From contig NZ_LUKQ02000046.1 in NCBI RefSeq assembly GCF_001647025.1, forward strand, positions 1 through 33,161: a stretch of 33,161 nt of DNA. Reading direction: 5' to 3'. The stretch comes from Endozoicomonas atrinae. GTDB taxonomy: Bacteria; Pseudomonadota; Gammaproteobacteria; Pseudomonadales; Endozoicomonadaceae. The translations under genes and the position numbers were made by a program. The notes beneath the pieces were generated by a model, which was given only the letters and a program-made list of their open reading frames with translations, made no database searches and was not told where the DNA came from. Shown here one piece after another: positions 1-8,124 of this stretch (positions are counted from its first letter, which is position 1; every line of letters begins with the position of its first letter).

Positions 1-127
1 TTGAGAACCTTATTTCCGAAGATTAAAAAAACGGAAAGCGTATAGTTGTGTGATTTTGAAGATTTAAGTTGGACTTACCATCATGCTAGTAATTTGAGAT
101 AGCTTCTTACAAAGTCGCACATCGCGT
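1..127. repeat. Left copy of a 127-bp inverted terminal repeat
   Basis: Bases 1-127 are identical to the reverse complement of 33035-33161; the match stops at base 128 (t versus c on the other side). The repeat is AT-rich and contains no complete gene. It probably is the inner end of a longer repeat, such as an insertion sequence, that continues outside the window. I do not recognise the family. The exact length of 127 equals a common maximum assembler k-mer, so both ends may be the overlap of a repeat node in an assembly graph. Confidence 0.95.
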
Positions 128-306
128 TTACAAAGCAAAACACCAAACACAAACAAAACGACAGTGCAAGTACGTACGCCATTCTAACCAAGCATTAAAT
201 GCCTGTCACTAAGCATTATCTTTTCAAAAAATACGTAAAATTCTGCTTATATGCCCGATACTTAAAACATTTACTCACAATAATTCGGTCACACCGGAAG
301 TTCGAC
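128..306. other. AT-rich non-coding stretch
   Basis: I see no credible gene between the end repeat and the small minus-strand ORF. The stretch is AT-rich with stops in all frames. It lies downstream of the minus-strand synthase gene and may hold its terminator, but no clear hairpin plus T-run is visible. Confidence 0.5.
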
Positions 307-444
307 TTACTTACCAGCCATCATCGATGGAAGACGGGTGAACAGTGACAGGAAGAAGTGTTCAGATAATGATAAATACTCAATCTTACGGGGGAATGAA
401 CAATGCTCTTTCACGAATTCACGAAGTTCAGGACTCTCCCTCAT
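307..444 (-). CDS. Possible small 45-aa ORF downstream of the beta-ketoacyl synthase
   Basis: An ATG at 444 opens a 45-codon frame ending with TAA at 307-309. It overlaps the last 17 bases of the beta-ketoacyl synthase gene in another frame. The predicted peptide starts MRESPELREFVKEHC and ends LPSMMAGK; it has no signal peptide, no membrane segment and no motif I recognise. The ribosome-binding site is weak, so if translated it would depend on coupling to the synthase. It could equally be chance or the remainder of a gene cut by whatever brought in the end repeat. Confidence 0.3.
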   Translation of the reverse strand: MRESPELREFVKEHCSFPRKIEYLSLSEHFFLSLFTRLPSMMAGK

Positions 445-1657
445 ACCAGCGTTTGAAAATTAACGAGACATTCACTCCGCCAAAGGCATAATTATTCGAC
501 ATAATATAGTCACAGGATTTATACAGTCCCTTCGGCTCAATATGAGCCAGCCCACTACAATCTTCAGCAACATGATTCAGGTTTAATGTGGGTGCGAACC
601 ATTCCTGGTTCATCATATTGATGGATAACCAGGCTTCAAGAGAGCCACACCCCCCGAGCGCATGACCGATATGACCTTTACTGCTGGATACTGGTACATG
701 ATCACCGAATACCTGCCTGATTGCTTCAGCTTCAACCCCATCACTCTGGGTACCTGCCGCGTGAGCATTGATATAGCCCACCTGCCAGGGCTTAATACCC
801 GCTGAATCAAGAGCTCGCTCCATCACTCTTTTCATCATGGTCACGTCCTGTCGGGTCACATGACTGCCATCAAGGTTGGTCGCAAAGCCCACTACTTCTG
901 CCAGAATCGGTGCTCCTCTTTGCTGCGCATACGAGAGCTCTTCCAGCACGAAGGTAGCGCCCCCTTCTCCAACCACCAGGCCATTTCGGTCATGGGCAAA
1001 AGGTTTCGCTGCCTGGGCAGGTGATTCGGTTGAACGACAGGCAGCATAAAACGAATCAAAGACAGCCACCTGCATCGGCGACAGCTCCTCTGCACTGCCT
1101 GCAATCATGACGGGGTGAACCCCCTGACAAATCGCTTCATAGGCGTAACCGATAGCCTGCCCGCCAGAAGCACAGGCAGAACTCGTCGGATATAACCGCC
1201 CTTTTATGCCCAGAAGTAAACTCAAATTAATGGATGCAGTGTGGCTCATCAACTGCACATAAGCGGTGGGGGAAATACCTCTGACCTTATTCTCAGAAGC
1301 AACTCTTGCAAAAGCGGGGAGCTGTTCTGCTGATCCAAAAGAAGAACCATAAGCAATGCCTACATTTTCCATATCCACCCCGGAAAGTGCCAGCCTACTC
1401 TCCTCAATGGCCTTTTGTGCAGTCTCTGCAGCAATACAGGAAACTCGACTCATGGTTCTGAGCACTTTCCGTGGCAGTCGACTCAGAGAGTCTGTTTTCA
1501 CAGGCGCGGCCAGAAAGCATCCCAGCCCATCAATACTGCGCCACTCATCCATTAAAACAACGCCACTGTCACCTCTGTTGAGGCTGTCATGGGCTTGTGG
1601 CCAATCATTACCTATCGGAGTCAGCGCGGACATCCCAGTCACTACTACACGAGTCAA
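428..1657 (-). CDS. Beta-ketoacyl-ACP synthase, FabF/KAS-II-like
   Basis: A 409-residue condensing enzyme of the thiolase fold that would extend acyl-ACP chains with malonyl-ACP. The Cys-His-His triad is visible: Cys162 in TSSACASGG, His299 in INAHAAGT and His329 in KGHIGHALGG; the end carries the usual NNYAFGGVN motif. The N-terminus MTRVVVTGMSALTPIGNDW fits the family start, so translation begins at a TTG (1655-1657) because in-frame stops lie just upstream; GGAG lies about 10 bases before it. The NDW after the first strand and the loss of the usual NAHGT consensus suggest a specialised synthase (for example of aryl-polyene type) rather than housekeeping FabF. No acyl carrier protein or other fatty-acid gene is inside the window, and the window edge lies shortly downstream. 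Confidence 0.9.
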   Translation of the reverse strand: MTRVVVTGMSALTPIGNDWPQAHDSLNRGDSGVVLMDEWRSIDGLGCFLAAPVKTDSLSRLPRKVLRTMSRVSCIAAETAQKAIEESRLALSGVDMENVGIAYGSSFGSAEQLPAFARVASENKVRGISPTAYVQLMSHTASINLSLLLGIKGRLYPTSSACASGGQAIGYAYEAICQGVHPVMIAGSAEELSPMQVAVFDSFYAACRSTESPAQAAKPFAHDRNGLVVGEGGATFVLEELSYAQQRGAPILAEVVGFATNLDGSHVTRQDVTMMKRVMERALDSAGIKPWQVGYINAHAAGTQSDGVEAEAIRQVFGDHVPVSSSKGHIGHALGGCGSLEAWLSINMMNQEWFAPTLNLNHVAEDCSGLAHIEPKGLYKSCDYIMSNNYAFGGVNVSLIFKRWYEGES

Positions 1658-1776
1658 TTCCCATACACTCCATCACTAAGCAGGGGCGTGCATATTATTC
1701 AAATTACGCAGGAAAAAGAAGCAGGAAATAACCAGTGGGTGCTCACGATCCGTGCATGTGAACACCTCAAGCACTT

Positions 1777-2229
1777 TTATTTACCGAGAGAGCCAAACAT
1801 CTGCTGTATGACGGGAGCCATTTTGTCCTGAGTGCTGTCGAATTTACTCAAATCCAACCCACCCTTACCTTTTAGATGGAAGATACCCTCCCCGATCTTT
1901 GCATACCCCTTATACAGATGCAGCTCAGCGTGTGAAAGGAAGGGCTTAAAATCCCAGCTTTGCAGGGCGGTGTAGGTCATACGATAATTACAGGACGCAG
2001 GCATTGTCGCACTATCATACAAAACAGTATTAATACCATACTTCTGAATTTCACTTCGTACCGCTGGCAGAAAATCTTCTCGAACCACTTTTGGATTATT
2101 TTCTATACAAATAGTATCAATATTTTCTGAAGAGCTTACCGGCTGCACCTTTACAGAGGTACATCCAGCCAGAACCATAAATGCAGAAATCGCCAGTATT
2201 TTTTGAGTAGTCTTATTATTTGGCTTCAT
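1777..2229 (-). CDS. Sbal_3080-type small lipoprotein
   Basis: A 150-residue protein with a lipoprotein signal peptide: charged N-terminus, hydrophobic core and lipobox LAGC with Cys at residue 23. The mature part carries the pattern ICIENNPKV, a lone CNYRMTYTA segment, WDFKPFLSHAELHLYKG and GKGGLDLSKF, which I recall from the Sbal_3080 lipoprotein family of Vibrio and Shewanella; function is unknown. AAGGATGAG precedes the ATG. It lies 119 bases upstream of the beta-ketoacyl synthase on the same strand, so co-transcription is possible, but nothing ties the two in function. Confidence 0.8.
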   Translation of the reverse strand: MKPNNKTTQKILAISAFMVLAGCTSVKVQPVSSSENIDTICIENNPKVVREDFLPAVRSEIQKYGINTVLYDSATMPASCNYRMTYTALQSWDFKPFLSHAELHLYKGYAKIGEGIFHLKGKGGLDLSKFDSTQDKMAPVIQQMFGSLGK

Positions 2230-2515
2230 AAACTCATCCTTAACTTATAAAAATTTGAGGCAAATAAATAATTGAAGTCAGAAATAGGCATTTTACACAT
2301 CTGATGACATTCTGACTAAAGAATAGATACAGGAAAAGTAAGTCACAGCAGGCGATAGCTTCAGCAAGTAACACGACAACATAAATACAAAGTGCTACCC
2401 TGTTTCACCTTAGCTTCGATGCCAGATATCAATCTGAAATGTCGCTCGTTTTTCATACATCAGAAACATCTCTGGCATAACAACAAAAACTAAAAACTAT
2501 AAAAAAGGATCACTT

Positions 2516-4006
2516 ATGAATGAGAGCAGTAGTGCTATTCTAGCTACCTTTCTTATTTATCTGGCCCTGATGCTATTTATCGGGTACCAGGCTTGGAAGC
2601 GTACCAGCAATTCTGAAGATTATTTTCTCGGGGGACGAACACTGGGACCATGGCCTGCGGCACTCAGTGCCGGAGCATCAGACATGAGCGGCTGGCTCCT
2701 GCTAGGCCTGCCCGGTTATGCCTTTGCCGCCGGGTTTGAAGCATTCTGGCTGGCCGGTGGCTTGTTATTGGGTACCTGGCTGAACTGGCTGTTAATGGCC
2801 AAACGACTGCGGGTATACAGTGAAACTGCTGGAAACTCGGTAACTCTGCCGGAGTTTTTTACCAACCGTTTCAGAGACCACTCAAAAATGCTGCAGGTGG
2901 TTTCAGCCTTTTTCATTCTGCTATTCTTCCTGTTTTACACCAGTTCCGGACTGGTTGCCGGCGGTAAATTGTTTGAAACCGTCTTTGGTATTGATTACAG
3001 CATTGCCGTGATTGTCGGCACGCTCTGCATCATCTCCTATACCCTGTTTGGCGGATTTCTCGCGGTTTCCTGGACTGACCTTATCCAGGGGTTATTGATG
3101 GCGGCTGCATTGTTAATTGTCCCCATTATTGCCCTGCAGTCTGGCTCTTCAGAGCAGTCATTAATCACGTTGCTGGAAAACCATAATGCACACCTGCTTA
3201 ATCCCTGGACTAGCGCCGATGGTGAAGCATTGACGTGGATTGCCATCCTGTCACTGGTTGCCTGGGGTTTCGGTTATTTTGGCCAGCCGCATATTCTCGC
3301 TCGTTTTGCTGGCATTCGTTCCCAGAGAGATGTTCCCACGGCCCGACGCATAGCGGTCACCTGGAGTGGTTTATCCATGGCAGGTGCCATCCTCGTCGGT
3401 CTGGCAGGTCTGGTCTACATGAACGATCAGGGCTCTGCACTTGCCGATGGTGAGACAATCTTTATGGTTCTGGTGAATGCCATCTTCCATCCAGTGATTG
3501 CCGGCATTCTGCTGGCCGCCATCCTGGCTGCTATCATGAGCACCGCCGACTCTCAGTTGCTGGTGTCATCCTCTGCACTGGCTGAGGATTTCTATAAAGA
3601 TATTCTGAAAAAAGATGCGACCTCAGAGCAGGTCATGCTTGTAGGGCGTTTTGCTGTCATCGTGATTGCGCTGGTTGCGCTTTACCTGGCCTTTGATCCC
3701 GACAGTTCAGTCCTGGGGCTGGTCTCTTATGCCTGGGCTGGTTTTGGCGCTGCATTTGGCCCTGCGCTGTTAATCAGTATGTTCTGGAAGCGGATGAACC
3801 GCTTTGGCGCTTTGGCTGGCATTGTTGTTGGTGGCGTTACGGTTGTCGTCTGGAAGCAGCTGAGTGGTGGCATCTTTGATCTCTATGAGATTGTACCCGG
3901 CATTCTGTTTGCGTCTGTAGCGATTGTGGTCACCAGCCTTATGACAAAAGCACCCGATGAAGAAATCACAAAAGAGTTTGATTTGGTAAAACAAGCTATA
4001 TCCTGA
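2516..4006 (+). CDS. putP: Sodium/proline symporter PutP
   Basis: A 496-residue sodium:solute symporter (SSS family) that imports proline with Na+ across the inner membrane. It is close to the usual length of PutP (about 500) and has about 13 predicted membrane segments. The N-terminal SEDYFLGGRTLGPWPAALSAGASDMSGWLLLGLPG is the PutP signature region containing the Na+ and proline site, and the AWAGFGAAFGPAL segment near residue 410 is likewise typical. AAGGA sits six bases before the ATG. It stands alone between its own promoter region and a strong terminator; no putA is present. It may serve osmoprotection as well as proline catabolism. Confidence 0.95.
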   Translation: MNESSSAILATFLIYLALMLFIGYQAWKRTSNSEDYFLGGRTLGPWPAALSAGASDMSGWLLLGLPGYAFAAGFEAFWLAGGLLLGTWLNWLLMAKRLRVYSETAGNSVTLPEFFTNRFRDHSKMLQVVSAFFILLFFLFYTSSGLVAGGKLFETVFGIDYSIAVIVGTLCIISYTLFGGFLAVSWTDLIQGLLMAAALLIVPIIALQSGSSEQSLITLLENHNAHLLNPWTSADGEALTWIAILSLVAWGFGYFGQPHILARFAGIRSQRDVPTARRIAVTWSGLSMAGAILVGLAGLVYMNDQGSALADGETIFMVLVNAIFHPVIAGILLAAILAAIMSTADSQLLVSSSALAEDFYKDILKKDATSEQVMLVGRFAVIVIALVALYLAFDPDSSVLGLVSYAWAGFGAAFGPALLISMFWKRMNRFGALAGIVVGGVTVVVWKQLSGGIFDLYEIVPGILFASVAIVVTSLMTKAPDEEITKEFDLVKQAIS

Positions 4007-4027
4007 TTAGTACTCTTTATTGGCTAT

Positions 4028-4070
4028 AGGAGTAGCAGTAGTTTTTATTACTGCTACTCCTTATCTTTTT
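4028..4070 (+). terminator. Rho-independent terminator of putP
   Basis: A 13-bp perfect stem (4028-4040 with 4049-4061) encloses a T-rich 8-base loop and is followed by ttatcttttt. It lies 22 bases after the putP stop. Confidence 0.85.
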
Positions 4071-4199
4071 CCAGTTCCAGGCACTTAAACAAATTCTATT
4101 CAGTGAAACCTAAAGCCGAATAGATTGTCTAAACTGCGTCCAACCTGAAGCACACGCAGATTCGTTTCTAGTAATAGTTAGGTCATGTGAGTATTACTT

Positions 4200-4646
4200 A
4201 TGGAAGCAGCTGTAGTTAATCCATCCAGAGTAAATACTGAATCAACTGACGTAAGCCGACATGAAACTGCTCAAAGTAGCCCACCTTTTGCCTGTTGCTG
4301 CTTTGGCATACGTCGCAAAGTCACTAAAATGCAGAAAGAACCAACAGCACCGGACATTCTGCTAAACAATACTCCTATACAGGAGAGCCCGGTTTCATTA
4401 TGTCAAACTACTGTTTTTTCAGGCATTCTCAAACAAGCTACACCTGAAAACAATTTACCTCCCTCAAGCCCTGCTAGCTCCGATAAGTCTGCAAAGCTAT
4501 CCGACTCTTCCAGTATCATTACATCGCAACTTCAATTTTTTAGCGAATCCCCAGACCTTCAAGGAGAGAAAAGGCTGCAGAAAAAAGAGGTACTGCGCAA
4601 ATTAATGAATATGGTTGCAGACCAGAGTAACAGCCCTGCATCATAG
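4200..4646 (+). CDS. Ser-rich protein of unknown function with a Cys-Cys-Cys/basic motif
   Basis: A 148-residue frame I do not recognise. It has no signal peptide or membrane segment and is rich in Ser, Pro, Thr and Asn, so probably largely disordered, with a charged helical end (GEKRLQKKEVLRKLMNMVAD). Residues 31-40 are ACCCFGIRRK: three adjacent cysteines next to a basic patch, resembling eukaryotic S-acylation sites. The ribosome-binding site is weak (GTGAG about nine bases before the ATG). A terminator follows, which supports a real transcript. It could be a host-directed protein of a symbiont or simply a lineage-specific orphan; there is no secretion-system gene nearby to decide. Confidence 0.5.
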   Translation: MEAAVVNPSRVNTESTDVSRHETAQSSPPFACCCFGIRRKVTKMQKEPTAPDILLNNTPIQESPVSLCQTTVFSGILKQATPENNLPPSSPASSDKSAKLSDSSSIITSQLQFFSESPDLQGEKRLQKKEVLRKLMNMVADQSNSPAS

Positions 4647-4655
4647 CAACTCTTG

Positions 4656-4701
4656 ATGCCAGGCAGCTAAACCTGGCAAATCCCTGGCATTTTATCTTTT
4701 C
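4656..4701 (+). terminator. Terminator with two alternative 3' arms
   Basis: The arm TGCCAGG at 4657-4663 can pair with CCTGGCA at 4672-4678 or at 4683-4689. The distal pairing (extended to 4656-4663 with 4683-4690) is followed directly by ttttatctttt, giving a terminator; the proximal pairing would compete with it. Confidence 0.65.
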
Positions 4702-4728
4702 AACGCAGTTTTCTTTTTACACCAAAAC

Positions 4729-4742
4729 TGTACCATGGTACA
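4729..4742. promoter_or_regulatory. Perfect 14-bp palindrome upstream of the cytochrome/oxidase pair
   Basis: TGTACCATGGTACA is a perfect palindrome 64 bases before the cytochrome c5 start. Size and position suit a dimeric repressor operator, but no regulator gene is adjacent and the match could be accidental. Confidence 0.35.
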
Positions 4743-4806
4743 AATTACAACAACTAGACAAGGTTCGACTCCAGAGTAAAAGTCAAAACAATAAGAGAAC
4801 CGCTTT

Positions 4807-5187
4807 ATGAAGTTCCTGAAAACCGCAAAATACCTGACAGGTACCGTATTATTTTCTTTCCTGCTCACAGCTTGTGACTCATCGCAAATCCTGTCATCAA
4901 ATGAGCCATTCGACCCGGCACTGGCAAGTCAGTTGCAGCCAGAAGATGCTCATCTCTCCGCCATCTACAACCGCAGTTGCAAGGCCTGCCACACCATTGC
5001 CAATACCGGTGCCCCACTGACTGGCGATAGCTACAGCTGGGACAGTCGGATGGACAAAGGCATGGATGAGCTTCTGGACAATGTGATCAACGGCTTTGGT
5101 GGCATGCCTCCTTTCGGTATGTGCATGGACTGCGACCCCGAACAGTTTGAAGCCCTGATCACCTTCATGGCTGCCCCAGCAGAATAA
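4807..5187 (+). CDS. Lipoprotein cytochrome c5-like protein
   Basis: A 126-residue single-heme cytochrome c anchored in a membrane as a lipoprotein: signal peptide with lipobox LTAC (Cys23), then the heme-binding CKACH at about residues 58-62. The later segment GGMPPFGMCMDC, with a likely Met heme ligand and a pair of cysteines, is characteristic of the cytochrome c5 family. It lies 26 bases upstream of the lactone oxidase gene and is almost certainly co-transcribed with it. I infer that it accepts electrons from that flavoenzyme and passes them to the respiratory chain; the family is otherwise a generic electron carrier. Confidence 0.88.
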   Translation: MKFLKTAKYLTGTVLFSFLLTACDSSQILSSNEPFDPALASQLQPEDAHLSAIYNRSCKACHTIANTGAPLTGDSYSWDSRMDKGMDELLDNVINGFGGMPPFGMCMDCDPEQFEALITFMAAPAE

Positions 5188-5213
5188 TAAGAAGCGAACA
5201 CCAGGATATCGTT

Positions 5214-6575
5214 ATGTTAAGTCGCCGACATTTTTTGACGTCATTAGTTGCTGTTGCGGCAGCCCAGGCTATTTCACCCTCCATCAGCTTCGCTGCAGAA
5301 AAACGCCGCATTCCCTGGCGCAACTGGTCTGGATCACAGCAGTGCTTTCCTGAATTCAGAAAAGCCCCAAGCAGCGTTGCGGAGCTGCAGGAAATCATCA
5401 CATCCTCAAAGGGTGTTATTCGTCCAGTCGGTTCCGGGCATTCATTCAGTGCCCTGGTTCCTACTGATGACACTCTGGTGTCTCTCAGCCGTATGTCTGG
5501 CATCGTCGATCATAATCCGGATAAATTGCAGGCCACTATTCAGGGTGGAACCCGTCTGGGTGATATTGGGCAACCACTGGAAGAACTGGGTCAGGCCCTG
5601 ACCATCATGCCAGACATTGACCAGCAGTCACTGGCTGGCTGTCTGGCCACCGCAACCCATGGCACAGGAGCCGGTATCGGCTGTATCCCCACCATGGTAG
5701 AGGCCCTGGAACTGGTCACCGCCAATGGCGAGGTATTGCAATGCAGCGAACAGGAAAATGCAGAGCTATTCCAGGCTGCCAAGGTCTCACTGGGGTCACT
5801 GGGTATTATCACCAAGGTCACCATGCAGAACTCAGCACCTTACCGATTAAAGCGGGAAACAGTCTGGCGTGAATTTGATGAAATTCTCGAAGTCGCGGAA
5901 GACATGGCGGACAACAACCGTAATTTCGAGTTCTACTACATCCCCTTTACCGGGATGGGCTGGACAGATGTTCACAACATTACCAATGAGCCATTAGGCA
6001 GCACTGAACGACTGGATACCAATGATGGCGCCAACGACCTGAAGCTGGCCAGGGATATGCTGAGCTGGTCCCCTGCCCTGCGTGAGGTGATCTTAAGCAC
6101 CTATATGAAAACCATAGACGACGAGATCGTCATTGAAAGCTCCTGGAAGAATTACGCCAACGATCGAAATGTCCGTTTTAATGAGATGGAGTATCACCTG
6201 CCCAGAGAAAATGGTCTGAAAGCGCTGAAGGAAATTCGTGAAGTCCTGGAAGAGAACTTTCCTGAGGTCTTTTTCCCCATTGAATTCCGTTATGTGAAAG
6301 GTGATGACATCTGGTTAAGTCCGTTCTACCAGCGGGAAACCTGCTCCATTGCCATACACCGTTTCTTCGAAGAGGATTACCAGGACTTTTTCAAGGCCAT
6401 CGAGCCTATCCTGCGTAAATACCATGGCCGCCCTCACTGGGGTAAACTCAACAAGCTGACTGCCCAGGATTTCTCCAGGCTCTATCCAAAATGGAAAGAG
6501 TTCAATCAGGTCAGGCAGCAACTGGATCCTCAGGGTAAATTCCTGAACCCCTATTTGAAGCAACTGTTTACCTGA
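5214..6575 (+). CDS. Tat-exported FAD-linked sugar-1,4-lactone oxidase (ALO family)
   Basis: A 453-residue flavoprotein of the vanillyl-alcohol oxidase superfamily, closest to D-arabinono-1,4-lactone / L-gulono-1,4-lactone oxidases, which convert sugar lactones to ascorbate-type products. The N-terminus MLSRRHFLTSLVAVAAAQAI is Tat-like (twin Arg then hydrophobic stretch). The FAD-binding domain contains RPVGSGHSFS (His76), GGTRLGDIG and LATATHGTGAGIG; the C-terminal ALO domain ends with RPHWGKLNKL and a DPQGKFLNPYL tail typical of the family. AGGA lies about eight bases before the ATG. The preceding cytochrome c5 gene suggests this enzyme reduces a cytochrome (a dehydrogenase role) rather than, or in addition to, oxygen. 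The natural substrate cannot be told from the sequence. Confidence 0.88.
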   Translation: MLSRRHFLTSLVAVAAAQAISPSISFAAEKRRIPWRNWSGSQQCFPEFRKAPSSVAELQEIITSSKGVIRPVGSGHSFSALVPTDDTLVSLSRMSGIVDHNPDKLQATIQGGTRLGDIGQPLEELGQALTIMPDIDQQSLAGCLATATHGTGAGIGCIPTMVEALELVTANGEVLQCSEQENAELFQAAKVSLGSLGIITKVTMQNSAPYRLKRETVWREFDEILEVAEDMADNNRNFEFYYIPFTGMGWTDVHNITNEPLGSTERLDTNDGANDLKLARDMLSWSPALREVILSTYMKTIDDEIVIESSWKNYANDRNVRFNEMEYHLPRENGLKALKEIREVLEENFPEVFFPIEFRYVKGDDIWLSPFYQRETCSIAIHRFFEEDYQDFFKAIEPILRKYHGRPHWGKLNKLTAQDFSRLYPKWKEFNQVRQQLDPQGKFLNPYLKQLFT

Positions 6576-6620
6576 TAGCAATAGAGAGGGTCTTCGTAAC
6601 CAGCCTTCATGGAAAATTGA

Positions 6621-6780
6621 GGTTGTCGTAAATAGCTTTATAAAGAAGGAACCACAAAGGTCACAAGGCCACAAAGTGTTCTGAGGTATAACTTAGCCAG
6701 GCTCAGTTAACCGAATTGTGCTTTCTTTGTGCCTCGGTGTCTTTGTGGTGAAAAGCACCTCTACATTTCTGCGACATACC
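6621..6780. repeat. Imperfect palindromic intergenic element
   Basis: Arm 6651-6676 (accacaaaggtcacaaggcc and following) pairs imperfectly with arm 6725-6749 (ctttgtgcctcggtgtcttt and following), and weaker pairing continues outwards (ggttgtcg near 6621 against cgacatacc near 6772). The accacaaag/ctttgtggt wording resembles widespread intergenic repeats of environmental bacteria. No coding potential is seen. It lies between the lactone oxidase and the next operon and may be a small mobile or REP-like element. Confidence 0.6.
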
Positions 6781-6836
6781 AGAGTTCCCTGGAACCAGTA
6801 CGTCAACTATAAGAATAAGAAACATCAATACTGGCC

Positions 6837-8114
6837 ATGAATCATAACGACACAAATGATCGCTACTATGAGGACATGGGCCTGAGCCTGAAAAAGGCTG
6901 GCCTCTGCAGCCCTGTACTGGTGATCGATAAACAACGGCTTGATCACAACATTGACCAGCTAAGGGAGGTCATCAACCGGGGCTTCGAGTACCGGATTGT
7001 TGCCAAGTCACTGCCGTCTATCCCGCTGTTGCGCTATATCATGGAGCGCACGGGAACCCGGCGTTTGATGAGTTTCCACATTCCTTTCCTGATTCACCTG
7101 GTAGAACACATTCCAGAATCGGATGTTTTACTGGGCAAACCCATGCCGGTCAGTGCCGTCAGGTACTTCTATGACTGGCACCGGCAATACCCCGGCGAGT
7201 TCCTGCCGGAATACCAGCTCCAGTGGCTGGTCGACTCTCTGGCACGTTTGCAGGAGTATCATGCCTTTGCAAAAGACAATAACCTGCAGCTACAAATTAA
7301 CCTGGAGATCAATATTGGTCTCAACCGTGGTGGTTTTTCTGACCTTGCCGAATTCCAGCAGGCACTGAAAATCTTGAGAGACAGTGATCATCTGTCCCTG
7401 TCAGGATTGATGGGCTATGAAGCCCACATCACCAAAATTCCCGACCTGATCGGCGGCCCGGATAAGGCATTTCGAATGGCCATGGCACGCTATCAGGAAT
7501 TTACTGAACAGGTACGAAAGGTATTGGGCGACCAGGCATTAGCGAGCCTGTGTCTCAATGCTGGAGGAAGCACCACCTATACCCTTTACCAGGACAACAG
7601 CCTGATCAATGAAATTGCCACCGCTTCCGCCCTGGTGAAGCCTACCGATTTTGACGTTTTCACTCTGGACCATCACTCCCCTGCTGCTTTTATTGCTACC
7701 CCGATCATAAAAGATGTCCAGAAGCCAAATCTTCCCATGGCATCAGCTATCTCAGCGCTATTGAGAATGGTCGGCCTTTCTCCGCAACGGGCGGCATTTA
7801 TCTACGGGGGTAACTGGCTTGCTTCCCCCTGCTACCCCACTGGCAGCAAACGTTCGGGATTACTTGGCCACTCCAGCAACCAGGAGCTGTACGAAATCGA
7901 CAAAGACCACCCTATTCAAAGGGATGACTTTATGTTTTTCCGGCCTAGCCAGAGCGAAGCTGTCTTTCTGCAGTTTGGGAATATTGCGTTGATGAATAAC
8001 GGAAATATAGAAACCTACTGGCCGGTATTTCAATACCCCGAACCCGGCTCACCGTTAGCCAAAACCACACCCCCGTTTTCAAAGGATCTGTCAGCATCAG
8101 CCGCTGAAGGATAA
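6837..8114 (+). CDS. DSD1/D-threonine-aldolase-like PLP fold-III enzyme
   Basis: A 425-residue protein of the alanine-racemase N-terminal (PLP fold type III) superfamily. The likely PLP lysine lies in YRIVAKSLPS (about residue 57); LEINIGLNRGG and LMGYEAH fit later strands of the TIM-like barrel, and the C-terminal third resembles the D-serine-dehydratase-like domain. The known D-serine dehydratases and D-threonine aldolases bind a metal through an HxC pair after a Pro; here the equivalent stretch appears to read RPSQSEAVFLQFG, with no His or Cys. It may therefore be a racemase, a lyase of another mechanism or a distinct clade. It is followed 10 bases later by a DUF819 membrane protein, suggesting that substrate or product crosses the membrane. 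Confidence 0.75.
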   Translation: MNHNDTNDRYYEDMGLSLKKAGLCSPVLVIDKQRLDHNIDQLREVINRGFEYRIVAKSLPSIPLLRYIMERTGTRRLMSFHIPFLIHLVEHIPESDVLLGKPMPVSAVRYFYDWHRQYPGEFLPEYQLQWLVDSLARLQEYHAFAKDNNLQLQINLEINIGLNRGGFSDLAEFQQALKILRDSDHLSLSGLMGYEAHITKIPDLIGGPDKAFRMAMARYQEFTEQVRKVLGDQALASLCLNAGGSTTYTLYQDNSLINEIATASALVKPTDFDVFTLDHHSPAAFIATPIIKDVQKPNLPMASAISALLRMVGLSPQRAAFIYGGNWLASPCYPTGSKRSGLLGHSSNQELYEIDKDHPIQRDDFMFFRPSQSEAVFLQFGNIALMNNGNIETYWPVFQYPEPGSPLAKTTPPFSKDLSASAAEG

Positions 8115-8124
8115 GGAGTTTATT

